DNA of 64,000 nt from CAIKMD01 sp035605975 (GCA_035605975.1 DATNGG010000104.1:1-64000); one strand, 5' to 3'; counted from the stretch's first letter, positions 1 through 7,856 are shown. A program made the numbers and translations. The notes: generated by a model not told the origin, from the letters alone.

Positions 1-209
1 TGACCATGCTCGCGGTGAACCGGCTCGGTCCGGCGACAGTCCGAACGGCGACGCAGGGACGAGCGCTGGTGGTCGCCGTTCCCGATACGCACACGGCGGA
101 AATCTTTCGCGCCGCGCTCCAGGAGATGCAGAAGACCCGGCGCACGGACCGGCTGGTCGATGTGGTGGTGGCGGCGGAGCCGGCGCGCCGATGGGGCCGC
201 GATGCCTGA
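1..209 (+). CDS. 3' end of an unrecognised gene (5' end outside window)
   Basis: The first 209 bases are open in one frame from the window edge to a TGA at 207-209, so this is the C-terminal end of a longer protein. The visible 68 residues run from hydrophobic (RALVVAVPDT) to basic (ARRWGRDA). I do not recognise the family. The next gene starts at 202 inside the last codons, an 8-base overlap that implies translational coupling. The fragment therefore probably belongs to the same operon as the lipid genes that follow. The internal ATG at 6 is not evidence of a start. Confidence 0.5.
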   Translation, partial: TMLAVNRLGPATVRTATQGRALVVAVPDTHTAEIFRAALQEMQKTRRTDRLVDVVVAAEPARRWGRDA

Positions 210-786
210 CGGGCAATTCGGAGCGGGCGCGCTGTTCTTTCGCCATTGGCTGCGCCATCCGCTCGGCATCGGCGCCATGCTGCCGAGCAGCCTTGCCGTC
301 GCACGCGCCATGGCGCGCGATCTTCCGCTCCACCGGCCGGGCGCCGTGCTGGAACTCGGCGGCGGAACCGGCATCGTCACCCGCACCTTGCTCGAGGCCG
401 GCTGCCCGCCCGAGCGCCTCGTCGTGGTCGAGCGCGAGCCGGCCTTGGCGGCGGTGCTGCGCCGGAGCTTTCCCGCCATTCGCATCGTCGAGGGCGATGC
501 GCGCGATCTCTCGCGGCTGCTGGCGCTCCATGGCGTGACCCGGCTTGCCGCCGTGGTCTCCTCGCTCCCGATCAAATGGTTTCCGATCGCCGGCCAGCGC
601 GAGGTGGTGATGCCTTGTCTCGATCTCCTGGGCGAGGGTGGGGCGCTGCTGCAATTGACCAACGCGCTGGTCTCGCCGCTCGACCGCGCGGCGCTGTGTC
701 TCGAAGGCGCCGAGATCGAGCGCATCTGGACCCAGTTTCCGCCGGTCCAGCTGTGGCGCTACTGGCGCGGCCCGATCGCGGCATGA
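202..786 (+). CDS. PmtA-like phospholipid N-methyltransferase
   Basis: A 194-residue class I SAM-dependent methyltransferase. The glycine-rich SAM loop VLELGGGTGIVT lies near residues 51-62 and is followed by an acidic strand end (VVVERE). SSLPIKWF near residue 125 sits where rhizobial-type phosphatidylethanolamine N-methyltransferases have their SGLP motif. That family converts phosphatidylethanolamine to phosphatidylcholine at the inner membrane, and the length fits. I chose the ATG at 202 because it overlaps the previous stop and begins at MPDGQF; an upstream in-frame start at 160 would add 14 Trp/Arg-rich residues. The stop overlaps the next gene by four bases (ATGA). Methylation of the lipid head group is inferred from family and neighbours. 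Confidence 0.75.
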   Translation: MPDGQFGAGALFFRHWLRHPLGIGAMLPSSLAVARAMARDLPLHRPGAVLELGGGTGIVTRTLLEAGCPPERLVVVEREPALAAVLRRSFPAIRIVEGDARDLSRLLALHGVTRLAAVVSSLPIKWFPIAGQREVVMPCLDLLGEGGALLQLTNALVSPLDRAALCLEGAEIERIWTQFPPVQLWRYWRGPIAA

Positions 787-1598
787 GCGCGAGCGACACG
801 ACGCAGCGCTATCGCGCCATCTGGATATCCGACGTCCATCTGGGAACCCGCGCATGCAAAGCCGATTTCCTGCTCGATTTCCTTCGCTCCACCGACTCCG
901 AATACCTTTACCTCGTCGGCGACATCGTCGACGGCTGGCGGCTGCGCAAATCCTGGTACTGGACGCAAAGTCACAACGACGTCATCCAGAAGATTCTGCG
1001 CAAGGCGCGCAAGGGAACGAAGGTCGTTTACATCCCCGGCAATCACGACGAGTGGCTTCGTGACTACACGGATCACCATTTCGGCGGCGTGCTCCTCCTC
1101 GCCGAGGCGATCCATGTGACCGCCGACGGCAGGACGCTGCTCGTCACCCATGGCGATGCGTTCGACGGCGTGGTGCGCTACGCCCGCTGGCTCGCGCTCT
1201 TGGGGGATTGGGCCTACGAGCTGACGCTCCGGATCAACAACGTCTTCAACCTCGCGCGCCGCCATTTGGGATATCCCTATTGGTCGCTCTCGGCTTATCT
1301 CAAATCGCGGGTCAAGAACGCGGTTCAATTCGTGAGCGATTACGCCAATGCGATCGCCGCCGAGGCGCGGGCACATCGCGTCGACGGGATTGTCTGCGGC
1401 CATATTCACCAGCCCGAAATCCGCGAGATGGAGGGCGTGCTCTATTGCAACGACGGCGATTGGGTCGAGAGCTGCTCGGCGCTGGTCGAGCATTTCGACG
1501 GCCGGCTCGAGATTCTCCACTGGATGAAGCTCCGAGGCTTCGATCCGCTGCGCCGGCCGAGCCCCGAAGCGCTCGCGCTCGCGGAGGAAGAGCCATGA
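783..1598 (+). CDS. PlcP-like metallophosphoesterase (LpxH/calcineurin fold)
   Basis: A 271-residue calcineurin-type phosphoesterase with the full metal-site series: ISDVHLG (residues 14-20), GDIVDGW, GNHDEW, THGDAFD and CGHIHQP. The family covers UDP-2,3-diacylglucosamine hydrolases and the rhizobial PlcP phospholipases C, which release diacylglycerol from phosphatidylcholine and phosphatidylglycerol during phosphate starvation. Lying between a PmtA-like methyltransferase and an Agt-like glycosyltransferase favours PlcP over LpxH. It has no signal peptide, so it acts on the cytoplasmic side. The start at 783 overlaps the previous stop (ATGA) and the stop overlaps the next start (ATGA). The homology is clear; the PlcP role is inference from context. 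Confidence 0.75.
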   Translation: MSASDTTQRYRAIWISDVHLGTRACKADFLLDFLRSTDSEYLYLVGDIVDGWRLRKSWYWTQSHNDVIQKILRKARKGTKVVYIPGNHDEWLRDYTDHHFGGVLLLAEAIHVTADGRTLLVTHGDAFDGVVRYARWLALLGDWAYELTLRINNVFNLARRHLGYPYWSLSAYLKSRVKNAVQFVSDYANAIAAEARAHRVDGIVCGHIHQPEIREMEGVLYCNDGDWVESCSALVEHFDGRLEILHWMKLRGFDPLRRPSPEALALAEEEP

Positions 1599-2596
1599 AT
1601 ATCCTGCTGGCGAGCGACGCCTGGCCGCCTCAGGTCAATGGCGTGGTGCGCACCATGCTGGCCGTGATGCGCGAACTGGAGACGCTGGGGCATCGCGTCG
1701 TCGCCGTGACGCCCGAGCGCTTTCGCACCGTGGCGTGTCCCTTCTATCCGGAGATTCGCCTGGCGATCAATCCGCTGCGAACGGTCGGGCGGCTCATCGA
1801 AGAGCTCGCGCCCGACGCCATCCATATCGTCACCGAGGGGCCGATCGGCCTTGCGACGCGGCGCTGGTGCTTGCGCGAGGGTGCGCAGTTCACCACCGCC
1901 TATCACACGCGATTTCCCGAATATCTCGCCATGCGTCACCTCGTGCCGCGCGGCTTGACCTATGGGCTGCTGCGCCGCTTTCACGCGCCCTCGCGCGGCG
2001 TGATGGTGGCGACCGACAGCGTGCGCGCCGAGCTCGCCGCGCGCGGCTTTGGCAATCTCGTGCCGTGGAGCCGCGGCGTCGATACCGCGCATTTCGACCC
2101 GAACCTGCGCGCGGATATGCAAGGGATGAAGCGGCCGATCTTTCTCTCGGTCGGCCGGGTCGCCCGCGAAAAAAATCTTCCCGCCTTCCTCGGCCTCGAT
2201 CTGCCCGGCAGCAAAGTGGTGGTCGGGGAAGGACCGGCGCTCGCCGCGCTGCGCCGGCGCTTCCCCGATGTGCATTTCCTCGGCGGGCGCGACAATGGCG
2301 TGCTCGCGCAGCTCTATGCCTCCGCCGATGTGTTCGTTTTTCCAAGCCGCACCGATACCTTCGGCCTCGTCATGCTTGAGGCGCTGGCCTCGGGCGTTCC
2401 GGTCGCGGCCTATCCGGTGCCCGGGCCGATCGATCTGCTCGCAGGGAGCGGCGCGGGGGCGCTCGATGATGATCTCGGCAAGGCCGCGCGGGCGGCGCTC
2501 GATGTCTCGCGCGAGCGTTGCCGCGAGCATGCCCTGAGCTTCAGCTGGCGGCGCTGCGCCGAGCAATTTCTCGACCGGCTTCATCCGGTCCGCTGA
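1595..2596 (+). CDS. Agt-like glycosyltransferase, family GT4
   Basis: A 333-residue GT-B glycosyltransferase. It opens with the donor-fold signature SDAWPPQVNGVVRT, has a mid-protein SVGRVAREKN strand and loop, and carries the GT4 EX7E-type signature within SRTDTFGLVMLEALASG near residue 250. Alphaproteobacterial Agt enzymes of this group add glucose or glucuronate to diacylglycerol, making phosphorus-free glycolipids. With the upstream PlcP-like enzyme supplying diacylglycerol, the pair resembles the plcP-agt units described in rhizobia and marine bacteria. Translation is coupled to the previous gene through ATGA. The stop TGA is directly followed by the TGA of the opposite-strand gene. The sugar donor and the lipid acceptor cannot be read from sequence. 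Confidence 0.75.
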   Translation: MNILLASDAWPPQVNGVVRTMLAVMRELETLGHRVVAVTPERFRTVACPFYPEIRLAINPLRTVGRLIEELAPDAIHIVTEGPIGLATRRWCLREGAQFTTAYHTRFPEYLAMRHLVPRGLTYGLLRRFHAPSRGVMVATDSVRAELAARGFGNLVPWSRGVDTAHFDPNLRADMQGMKRPIFLSVGRVAREKNLPAFLGLDLPGSKVVVGEGPALAALRRRFPDVHFLGGRDNGVLAQLYASADVFVFPSRTDTFGLVMLEALASGVPVAAYPVPGPIDLLAGSGAGALDDDLGKAARAALDVSRERCREHALSFSWRRCAEQFLDRLHPVR

Positions 2597-3016
2597 TCAG
2601 AACGCGGCGCAGTCCGTGCTGGTGACGACGCCGACCGAGCGCTGGTGGAAGCGGGTGCGATAAGCCTCGACGACCGCGCCGATGCGGCTCTTGAGATCGG
2701 ATTCGGGATCGGCGGCGGCAATCAGAATCTTGCTGGGCTCGTGGACGATGCGATTCGAGGCCTGATCGAGCCATTGGCCGTCGCCATCGATGACGGTAAA
2801 GCCATCGGGAAATTGCTGCGCGATGACTTTGGCCGCGAAGTCGGACCATTCGGCCTCGGTCACCGGGCCGCGTCCCGGAACCTGTCGGCCGAAAAACACT
2901 TTGATGATCGCGAAAGGCGTCTGGCCCGGAACCGGGCAGGCGGAAGCATGCTGCTGCGCGGCACAACCGCTCAGCGCGCCGCAGGCGAGGATCAGTGCGA
3001 TACGCAGCGCGGTCAG
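2597..3016 (-). CDS. DUF3574 lipoprotein with a non-canonical start
   Basis: The C-terminal 100 residues match the DUF3574 pattern: FFGRQVPGRG, EWSDF, FPDGFTVIDGDGQW and YRTRFHQRSVGV. Reading upstream in the same frame adds a hydrophobic segment ending ALSGC, a good lipobox, so the product is an outer- or inner-membrane lipoprotein. No ATG, GTG or TTG precedes that signal peptide. Two non-canonical options remain. One is CTG at 3016, overlapping the upstream stop as CTGA. The other is ATC at 3025, which would read as MRRLTAL and has GGAG six bases upstream. An internal GTG at 2899 would lose the export signal. The coordinates use CTG. Function of the family is unknown. Confidence 0.65.
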   Translation of the reverse strand: MTALRIALILACGALSGCAAQQHASACPVPGQTPFAIIKVFFGRQVPGRGPVTEAEWSDFAAKVIAQQFPDGFTVIDGDGQWLDQASNRIVHEPSKILIAAADPESDLKSRIGAVVEAYRTRFHQRSVGVVTSTDCAAF

Positions 3017-4032
3017 GCGACGGATGCTCGGCTCCGGGCGAAGGCGGGCATCACTTCCTTGGCGAAGGCGCGCAAAGTCTCGATCGAGCCCGAGGGATCG
3101 ACGAGAAGAATGTGCTCGACGCCGCCGGCCTCGAGCTGCTTCAGCCGCGCGATGATCTCGTCGGGCGTGCCCAAGAGCGGCGCATCGTCGAACTCGATCG
3201 GCGGCCCGGAATAATCCTTCAACTTGGCGTAGCGCTCGGCGCCTTTGCCGCGCGCCAGCGTGCCGATGTTCTTCAGCATGCTCATGCGCACCGCGAGCGC
3301 CTGCTCGCGTTCGGCCTTCGAATGCACGAGCTGCAAGCCTCTTGTCGTGCCGACCATGGTCGGATCATAAGCGCGTCCGGCCTTCAAGCACTCGTCGCGG
3401 AACATCCCGACGCGCTCGACCGTCAGATCGATCGGCGCGATCTGATCGAGCAGCAAATTATAACCCTCGCGCGCGGCGCGGCGGATCGAGTCCTCGCTGC
3501 CGGCGCCGAGCCAGAAGGGCGGGTGCGGCCGCTGCGTCGGCGTCGGCTCGACCACCACGTCGTCATAGTGCCAGCGCTTGCCGTGATGCGAGAACCGTCC
3601 CGGGCTCGTCCAGGCCTTGCGGATGACCTCCATCGCCTCGTCGAACCGCTCGGTCGCCTCGGCCATCGGCACGCAGAAGCCGTTGAACTCCTGATCGCGA
3701 TAGCCTTTGCCGACGCCGAATTCGAGCCGTCCATTGGAGAGGAGGTCGACCGTCGCCGCCGCTTCCGCCACCAGCACCGGATTGTGCCAGGGCAGCACGA
3801 CGACCGCCGTGCCGAGCCGGATGCGCTGCGTGCAGGCAGCGAGATAGGAGAGAAGCCCGAGCGAGGCCGAGACCTGGCCGACGCCGGTGAAATGATGCTC
3901 GACCAGGAAGACGCTGCGAAAGCCCAGATCCTCGGCCTCGCGCACATAGGCGATATAGTCGAGATAGCCCTGGCTGTCGCCGATCGGACCCTCGCCCTTG
4001 GACCGTGCACCACCGAAGAGACCGAACTGCAT
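3013..4032 (-). CDS. LLM-class flavin-dependent oxidoreductase
   Basis: A 339-residue luciferase-like TIM-barrel protein. Typical features are the start MQFGLFGG, EHHFTG near residue 45, the block RIRLGTAVVVLPWHNP, GRLEFGVGKGYR and a C-terminal GTPDEIIARL. Members use reduced FMN (or F420) and oxygen to oxidise alkanes, sulfonates or heterocycles, but the substrate here cannot be inferred. I took the ATG at 4032; a GTG one codon earlier is also possible. The stop overlaps the putative start of the downstream lipoprotein, suggesting co-transcription. It differs from the second LLM protein at 38129 and is not a recent duplicate of it. Confidence 0.85.
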   Translation of the reverse strand: MQFGLFGGARSKGEGPIGDSQGYLDYIAYVREAEDLGFRSVFLVEHHFTGVGQVSASLGLLSYLAACTQRIRLGTAVVVLPWHNPVLVAEAAATVDLLSNGRLEFGVGKGYRDQEFNGFCVPMAEATERFDEAMEVIRKAWTSPGRFSHHGKRWHYDDVVVEPTPTQRPHPPFWLGAGSEDSIRRAAREGYNLLLDQIAPIDLTVERVGMFRDECLKAGRAYDPTMVGTTRGLQLVHSKAEREQALAVRMSMLKNIGTLARGKGAERYAKLKDYSGPPIEFDDAPLLGTPDEIIARLKQLEAGGVEHILLVDPSGSIETLRAFAKEVMPAFARSRASVA

Positions 4033-4208
4033 CACCCCAATTTAGGCGAGGGATGCGCCTACGCACAACCGGGAAAATTCACCGGCGCCGTGGAGTCGGA
4101 GCGCCACCGCTGCGCCCGGTCTTTAACATCGCAACCAACCGGCCGCTTTGCCAAGCGCGGCGCTTGGTGCGAAGATGCGCCCATGCGACCTCCAAGGAGA
4201 CAGAGCCC

Positions 4209-4748
4209 ATGAGCGATACCGGCCCCGCCCGCATTCTCGAGATTCCGCCGGGCGAGCTTTCGCCCGAGCAGAAGGCCGGCATCGAAGCCGTGATCGGCGG
4301 CCGCGGCCGGCTGCTGACGCCCTACAAGATCTGGCTCTACAGCCCGCCCTTGATGCGCGCGCTCGAAACCCTCGGCACGTTTCTCAACAAGGCCTGCTCC
4401 TTGAGCGAGCGCGAGGTCGAGCTCTGCATCACTCTGACCGCGCATCATTGGCACGGCGCCTATGTCGAGACCGTGCATGCGCGCCGGCTCAAGGAGCTCG
4501 GCGTGCCGGAGGCCGCGCTCCGCGCCATTGCTGACGGTAAGGATCCCGATTTCCGCGAGCCGCGCGAGCGCGCGATCCACGAGCTCGCCAAGGCGGCGGA
4601 AAAGCCGGGTGCGGGCGAGGATGCGATGTTCGAGCGCGCGACCAAGGCGCTCGGGCGCAACGGCCTCGCCGAGGTGCTGGCGCTTTTCGGCTATTACAGC
4701 GCCGTCGCGATCGCGATGAAGCTCCATCGCGTGCCGATCCCGGCTTAA
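4209..4748 (+). CDS. carboxymuconolactone decarboxylase-family protein
   Basis: A 179-residue all-helical AhpD/CMD-like protein. The core helix reads LSEREVELCITLTAHHWHGA followed by YVETVHAR. Proteins of this subgroup have Trp/Tyr/Glu/His where peroxidase-type AhpD proteins have the CxxC pair, and no CxxC is present here. A thiol peroxidase role is therefore unlikely, and a decarboxylase-like or uncharacterised role is more probable. A good ribosome binding site (AAGGAGA, about ten bases upstream) supports the ATG at 4209. The gene stands alone, divergent from the LLM oxidoreductase and convergent with the cinA-like gene. Confidence 0.8.
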   Translation: MSDTGPARILEIPPGELSPEQKAGIEAVIGGRGRLLTPYKIWLYSPPLMRALETLGTFLNKACSLSEREVELCITLTAHHWHGAYVETVHARRLKELGVPEAALRAIADGKDPDFREPRERAIHELAKAAEKPGAGEDAMFERATKALGRNGLAEVLALFGYYSAVAIAMKLHRVPIPA

Positions 4749-4760
4749 CCGAGGGAAGGC

Positions 4761-5252
4761 CTAGCGCTGCGCCGCCCCGAGCAGCATTTCGAGGGCGCGC
4801 TTCACCGTCGCGTGGCGCACCGCAGCGCGATCGCCCGGGAAGACATGATGCTCCGCCTCGACCGGATGGCCGCGGCGTGCGAGGCCGAAATGGACGAGGC
4901 CGACCGGCTTCTCGGCGCTGCCGCCGCCAGGTCCAGCGATGCCGGTGACGGCGATCGCGAGATCGACCGGGGCGTGCGCCAGCGCGCCTGCCGCCATCGC
5001 CTGCGCCACCTCTTCGCTGACCGCGCCGACGCGCTCAATGAGGTCGGCGGGGACGCCCAGCATCTCCGTCTTGGCTTCATTCGAATAGGTCACGAAGCCG
5101 CGCTCCACCACATCGGAGGAGCCGGCGATGTCGGTCAGGGCGGCGGCGATCATGCCGCCGGTGCAGGATTCGGCGGTTGCCAGCATCAGCTTCCCGGCGC
5201 GGCAGCGCTCGAGAACCTGCTGCGCGAGGCGGCTGATGGTTTCATCGCTCAA
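4761..5252 (-). CDS. cinA: CinA C-terminal domain protein (NMN amidohydrolase, PncC)
   Basis: A 163-residue stand-alone CinA C-terminal domain. Signature segments are LATAESCTGGMIAAALTDI with its serine-rich turn, FVTYSNEAKTEMLGV, GAVSEEVAQAMA and AIAVTGIAGPGGG. The family deamidates nicotinamide mononucleotide to nicotinic acid mononucleotide in pyridine nucleotide salvage; the N-terminal MoCF domain of full CinA is absent. The likely start is a TTG at 5252, preceded by GGGAGG at suitable distance and overlapping the end of pgpA by 11 bases. No ATG fits as well. It closes the ispDF-pgpA-cinA operon, a common alphaproteobacterial arrangement. Confidence 0.88.
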   Translation of the reverse strand: MSDETISRLAQQVLERCRAGKLMLATAESCTGGMIAAALTDIAGSSDVVERGFVTYSNEAKTEMLGVPADLIERVGAVSEEVAQAMAAGALAHAPVDLAIAVTGIAGPGGGSAEKPVGLVHFGLARRGHPVEAEHHVFPGDRAAVRHATVKRALEMLLGAAQR

Positions 5253-5697
5253 TGAGATACCTCCCGGCGAGCAGCACGAGCGCAGCATAGATCGCCGCGA
5301 GCACATCGTCCGCCATCACGCCGAAGCCGCCTGCGAGCTTGCGGTCGGCCAAGGAGACCGGCCAGGGTTTCCAGATATCGAACAGGCGAAAGAGCAGGAA
5401 CCCCGCCGCATAGCCGAGAAGGCTGGCCGGCGCCGCGAGCAGCGTCAGCCATTGCCCCACCACCTCGTCGATGACGATCCAGCCGGGATCCCGCGTCTGC
5501 GTCGCGCGCAGGGCGATATCGCTGCCCCAGCTTCCGAGCGCGAAAAGCGCGAGCGCGGCAAAGGCGAGGAGCCCCGGCCCGCCGATCTGCTCAATCGCCC
5601 AGGCGAAGGGCAGGGCGGCGAGCGAGCCCCAGCTCCCGGGCGCCCGGGGCAGCCAGCCGATGCCGAACCAGGTGACGAGGATCGCCGCGGGACGCAT
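5242..5697 (-). CDS. pgpA: phosphatidylglycerophosphatase A
   Basis: A 151-residue membrane protein with the PgpA motifs in order: LPRAPGSWGSLAALP near residue 16, WIVIDEVVGQW near 73, FRLFDIWKPWP near 102 and GGFGVMADDV near 123. It dephosphorylates phosphatidylglycerol phosphate to phosphatidylglycerol at the inner membrane. Several hydrophobic helices span the protein. It starts 11 bases after ispDF ends and overlaps the cinA-like gene, so the three are very likely one transcription unit. Length and motifs are normal. Confidence 0.93.
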   Translation of the reverse strand: MRPAAILVTWFGIGWLPRAPGSWGSLAALPFAWAIEQIGGPGLLAFAALALFALGSWGSDIALRATQTRDPGWIVIDEVVGQWLTLLAAPASLLGYAAGFLLFRLFDIWKPWPVSLADRKLAGGFGVMADDVLAAIYAALVLLAGRYLIER

Positions 5698-5708
5698 CGC
5701 GGCCGGCG

Positions 5709-6863
5709 CTAGGCCGGCAGACGCAAGGTCGCGACCGCCTGGGCCGCCATGCCTTCGCGGCGGCCGGTGAAGCCGAGCCCTTCGGTGGTGGTCGCCTTGA
5801 CGCTAACGCGGGTCGGTGCAATGCCGAGAATCTCCGCAATGCGTGCGATCATCGCCGCGCGCTGCGGGCCGACGCGCGGTGCCTCGCAGATGACCGTCAC
5901 ATCGACATGGACGATGCTGCCGCGCGCTTGACGCACGAGATCGGCGGCATGACGGAGAAAGAGATGCGAGGGCGCGTCGCGCCAGCGTGCATCGCCCGGC
6001 GGGAAATGCATGCCGATGTCGCCGGCGCCGAGCGCGCCCAAAATCGCATCGGTCAAGGCATGCAGCCCGACATCGGCGTCGGAATGGCCGACGAGGCCTT
6101 GGCTATGCGCGAGCTTCAGCCCGCACAGCCAGAGGTGATCGCCGGGCCCGAAGGCATGGACATCGAAACCCTGGCCGGTGCGGAACTCGCCTGCTTGCGC
6201 GGCGATGAGCCGCTCGGCATGGGCGAAATCCTCGGGCTGCGTCACCTTGAGATTGTCCTCGCTGCCGGCGACGAGGCGCACGGGTAACCCCGCATGCTCG
6301 GCGACCGCCGCGTCGTCGGACAGTTCTTGGCCGGCTGCCGCGCGATGTGCCTTGACGATGGCGTCGAAGCGAAAGCCTTGCGGGGTTTGCGCGCGATAAA
6401 GTCCCGTGCGGTCGATGGTCGCGGCGATCGCGCCGGCGCTGCCGCGTTTCAGCGTGTCGCTCACCGGCAGCGCTGGGATGGCGCCCGGCGCGTCGCCGAG
6501 CGCATCGAGCACCCGGTCGATGAGCGCGGCGTCGAGGAACGGGCGCGCCGCGTCATGGATCAGCACCTGCTCCGGCGCGAGGGTTTCGAGGCTCTCGAGA
6601 CCGAGCCGGACCGAATCCTGCCGCGCGGCGCCGCCCGGAACCGGCGGCAGCAGATCGAGCCCCGCGACGGCTTCGTCGTAAAGCGCGCGATCTTCGGGAT
6701 GGAACACGATGCGCGTCTTGGCGATGCGCGGATGCCGCGCGAGCGTTTCGAGCGAGTGGCGAAGCAGAGGACGGCCGGCGAGCGGCAAATATTGCTTCGG
6801 CCGTGCGCCGCCAAGCCGCGTGCCGCGGCCGGCCGCCACGACCAGGGCGATGCAGGAAGCCAT
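5709..6863 (-). CDS. ispDF: bifunctional IspD/IspF of the MEP isoprenoid pathway
   Basis: A 384-residue fusion. Residues 1-225 are IspD (4-diphosphocytidyl-2-C-methyl-D-erythritol synthase) with the nucleotide-binding start LVVAAGRGTRLGGARPKQY and IHDAARPF. Residues 230-384 are IspF (2-C-methyl-D-erythritol 2,4-cyclodiphosphate synthase) with the metal ligands in GFDVHAF, GHSDADVGLHALTDAILGA and the C-terminal KATTTEGLGFTGR. The fusion is usual in Alphaproteobacteria. I place the start at the ATG at 6863 (MASCIAL); a TTG three codons earlier is possible. It heads the operon with pgpA and the cinA-like gene and is divergent from the CcsA-like gene. Confidence 0.95.
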   Translation of the reverse strand: MASCIALVVAAGRGTRLGGARPKQYLPLAGRPLLRHSLETLARHPRIAKTRIVFHPEDRALYDEAVAGLDLLPPVPGGAARQDSVRLGLESLETLAPEQVLIHDAARPFLDAALIDRVLDALGDAPGAIPALPVSDTLKRGSAGAIAATIDRTGLYRAQTPQGFRFDAIVKAHRAAAGQELSDDAAVAEHAGLPVRLVAGSEDNLKVTQPEDFAHAERLIAAQAGEFRTGQGFDVHAFGPGDHLWLCGLKLAHSQGLVGHSDADVGLHALTDAILGALGAGDIGMHFPPGDARWRDAPSHLFLRHAADLVRQARGSIVHVDVTVICEAPRVGPQRAAMIARIAEILGIAPTRVSVKATTTEGLGFTGRREGMAAQAVATLRLPA

Positions 6864-6925
6864 GGGGCGCAAAGCTAGAGCATGATCTCCTTGCCAACAA
6901 GCGATGCGTGACTTATGCCCGTCGC

Positions 6926-7753
6926 GTGGAGACGGCGATCTCGACCAGCCTTGTTCTCAACCTCGCGGCATTGGCGAGCTTGCTGCCGGCCGCGCTGGTG
7001 CGCTGGCGGCGCGAGGATGCGCGCGACGGCGTTTTCTTCGTCGCGCTGACCCTTGCCGCGATCGGCCCGCTCGCCTGGGCGGCATCGCAGCTCGGCGGCG
7101 CGTGGCGCACCGGCTTTGCCACCTCGCTGTGGATCACCATTGCGGCAACGATGGTGCTGTTCGTCTTCCTCGCCGCCGCGACGCGGCACGCGTGGCGTCT
7201 CGCGGCGCTGCTTCTTCCCTATCTCTTTTTGCTCGGCATGTTGGCGACCATCTGGCAGCGCGCGCCGGCGGCGCCGATCCCGGAAAACCTGCCCGCCGGT
7301 TGGCTCGATGCGCATATCGGTTTTGCCGTCGCGACCTATGGCTTGCTGACGCTTGCCGCGGTTGCGGGTGCGGCGGTGTTCCTGCAAGAGCGTGCGCTCA
7401 AAGCGAAGCACCCGACGCGGCTGACGCGGCTGCTGCCCGCGGTTGCCGACAGCGAAAGCCTCGAGATCGGCCTGCTCTACGCCGCCGAAGCGGTGCTGGC
7501 GCTGGGCGTTCTCAGCGGCATCGGAACGCAATACCTCTCGGGGGCGGGCGGGCTTGCCCTCGACAACAAGACGCTGTTCTCGGTGGCGGCGTTCGGCGTC
7601 ATCGCCGTGCTGCTGCTCGCGCGGCGCATCTCCGGGCTGCGCGGCCGCCGCGCGGCGCGCTGGGCCTTGATCGCCTATCTCCTGCTGACGCTGGCCTATC
7701 CCGGGGTCAAATTCGTCACCGATGTGATCCTCGGCGGCGCCCCGCTCGCGTAG
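6926..7753 (+). CDS. CcsA/YpjD/HemX-family inner-membrane protein
   Basis: A 275-residue polytopic membrane protein with about eight hydrophobic helices and the layout of the cytochrome c assembly (CcsA/CcmC) superfamily, closest in type to YpjD/HemX. The segment LDAHIGFAVATYGLLTLA carries the central histidine typical of this family. Related proteins handle haem or support haem biosynthesis, but the exact job of YpjD-type members is uncertain. The GTG at 6926 (VETAIS) gives a clean first helix; a GTG at 6908 is an alternative, and neither has a strong ribosome binding site. It is divergent from ispDF and followed by the dusB promoter region. Confidence 0.7.
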   Translation: METAISTSLVLNLAALASLLPAALVRWRREDARDGVFFVALTLAAIGPLAWAASQLGGAWRTGFATSLWITIAATMVLFVFLAAATRHAWRLAALLLPYLFLLGMLATIWQRAPAAPIPENLPAGWLDAHIGFAVATYGLLTLAAVAGAAVFLQERALKAKHPTRLTRLLPAVADSESLEIGLLYAAEAVLALGVLSGIGTQYLSGAGGLALDNKTLFSVAAFGVIAVLLLARRISGLRGRRAARWALIAYLLLTLAYPGVKFVTDVILGGAPLA

Positions 7754-7783
7754 CGGCCGAACCGGCTCGTCCCGAAAATTCGG

Positions 7784-7811
7784 TTGCGTTCATTGTGCGC
7801 TGCGGTATTCT
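7784..7811 (+). promoter_or_regulatory. putative sigma-70 promoter for dusB-ntrBC-ntrYX
   Basis: TTGCGT at 7784-7789 and TATTCT at 7806-7811 are separated by 16 bases and match the -35 and -10 consensus at four of six positions each. Initiation would fall near 7818, about 30 bases before the dusB ATG and inside the TGCTCA/TGAGCA dyad. This is the only plausible promoter seen before the five-gene run. It is inferred from sequence only. Confidence 0.45.
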
Positions 7812-7812
7812 A

Positions 7813-7856
7813 TGCTCAAATAGTGAGCAATTAGGTTGCTGCACATAAAATGAGCA
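7813..7856. promoter_or_regulatory. triple TGCTCA/TGAGCA half-sites over the dusB start
   Basis: TGCTCA at 7813-7818 and TGAGCA at 7824-7829 form a six-base dyad with a five-base spacer. TGAGCA recurs at 7851-7856, overlapping the dusB start codon, so ATGCTCA at 7812 and TGAGCAT ending at 7857 are also perfect seven-base complements. In RNA the first arm could pair with either later arm, one choice of which would occlude the start codon. As DNA it could be an operator over the transcription start. It does not match the NtrC consensus. Confidence 0.4.

Noticed and set aside
246..782. Long plus-strand reading frame upstream of the phosphoesterase start
   Set aside because: It overlaps the methyltransferase in another frame and gives an Arg/Ala-rich product with no family features. 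The phosphoesterase starts at 783.
1442..2584. 380-codon minus-strand frame opposite the glycosyltransferase
   Set aside because: The frame is opposite a clear GT4 gene and arises from high-GC codon bias; its product has no motifs.
3013..4212. Plus-strand frame of about 400 codons over the LLM gene
   Set aside because: The LLM oxidoreductase on the minus strand has full family motifs. The plus-strand product does not.
7790..7850. NtrC-binding site before dusB
   Set aside because: No good match to the GCAC-N7/8-GTGC type consensus was found; the TGAGCA dyad is different.
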